Source: Candidatus Woesearchaeota archaeon (lineage in GTDB: Archaea > Nanobdellota > Nanobdellia > Woesearchaeales > JACRKL01). Taken from it: DNA of 21,448 bases. Positions 21,290 to 21,448 of the stretch are shown in pieces (within the stretch, counting starts at the first letter, position 1; each line of letters opens with the position of its first letter). A program made the translations under genes and the position numbers. A model generated the notes under the pieces. That model was not told where the DNA came from and ran no database searches. It saw only the letters and a program-made list of their open reading frames with translations. Location: the NCBI GenBank assembly GCA_016219795.1, contig JACRKK010000068.1, positions 1 to 21,448 of the forward strand. The letters are read 5' to 3'.

Positions 21290-21448
21290 GATTACGAATA
21301 AATGAGTTGTTAAGTAAACGTCACCTATAATACTGGGCTTAAACGAAGTTGCGAGTCCGACGCAAATTTTTTGTTGCCGCAGTTTTTTCTTAACTGCTAT
21401 AAATTATGCCGAAGGCAGACAATAATTAGGGGTCGCTCTATAAAAAGA

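Larger units (their letters stand above)
21076..21448. other. Intergenic region upstream of the ribosomal operon; leader and promoter, no supported gene
   Basis: No open frame here has protein-like content, and I found no tRNA cloverleaf or other known RNA. On the minus strand the part up to about 21260 is the probable uL3 leader with hairpins at 21243-21256, 21216-21236, 21183-21201 and 21163-21177. A short frame in the leader (ATG at 21128, 14 codons) is probably chance. From 21300 to 21448 there are further small hairpins and AT-rich boxes, including one near 21397-21404 on the plus strand, which may serve a gene to the right. Confidence 0.6.

Noticed and set aside
21076..21448. tRNA or other known structural RNA upstream of uL3
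   Set aside because: The hairpins do not form a cloverleaf, no T-loop motif fits, and no box C/D pair is evident.
1..21448. CRISPR array
   Set aside because: No regularly spaced short direct repeats were seen; the only repeats are RHS core segments.

Overview
The window is archaeal. About 14.5 kb on the minus strand (6513-21075) is one unbroken S10/spc/alpha-type ribosomal protein cluster in archaeal order, from uL3 through uL4, uL23, uL2, uS19, uL22, uS3, uL29, aIF1, RNase P p29, uS17, uL14, uL24, eS4, uL5, uS14, uS8, uL6, eL32, eL19, uL18, uS5, uL30 and uL15 to SecY and a DUF106/EMC3-type insertase. The archaeal/eukaryotic proteins eS4, eL32, eL19, aIF1 and p29, plus TATA boxes of archaeal form, exclude a bacterium. 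The compact layout, the rhs material and the woesearchaeote-like nucleotidyltransferase neighbours suggest a DPANN archaeon (Woesearchaeota/Pacearchaeota-like), but that placement is inference.

Region 1 (1-2702, plus strand) is the tail of an rhs polymorphic-toxin locus. A partial rhs gene enters from the left edge and ends in an RNase Sa/barnase-type guanyl-specific ribonuclease tip, followed 2 nt later by a barstar-family inhibitor. Next is a shortened rhs cassette with its own signal-peptide-like N-terminus and a colicin D-type tRNase tip, followed 2 nt later by a colicin D immunity-type protein. A third rhs core remnant has no toxin and is cut off at about 2697. The core fragments share DNA repeats, which is the arrangement expected for toxin-tip switching by recombination.

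Region 2 (2703-4137, minus strand) holds two related membrane-anchored, highly charged coiled-coil proteins of unknown function. Region 3 (4270-6370, plus strand) is a tight three-gene operon behind a clear TATA box: a nucleotidyltransferase with an intact GS...DxD motif, a small UBA-like protein, and a second nucleotidyltransferase-fold protein whose catalytic residues are lost. Region 4 (6371-6512) lies between convergent operons and carries two strong hairpins, probably a two-way terminator.

Region 5 (6513-21075) is the ribosomal/secretion operon. Many junctions are 4-nt start/stop overlaps, so translation is probably coupled. Region 6 (21076-21448) has no gene that I can support. It contains the likely operon promoter and a roughly 180-nt leader with several hairpins.
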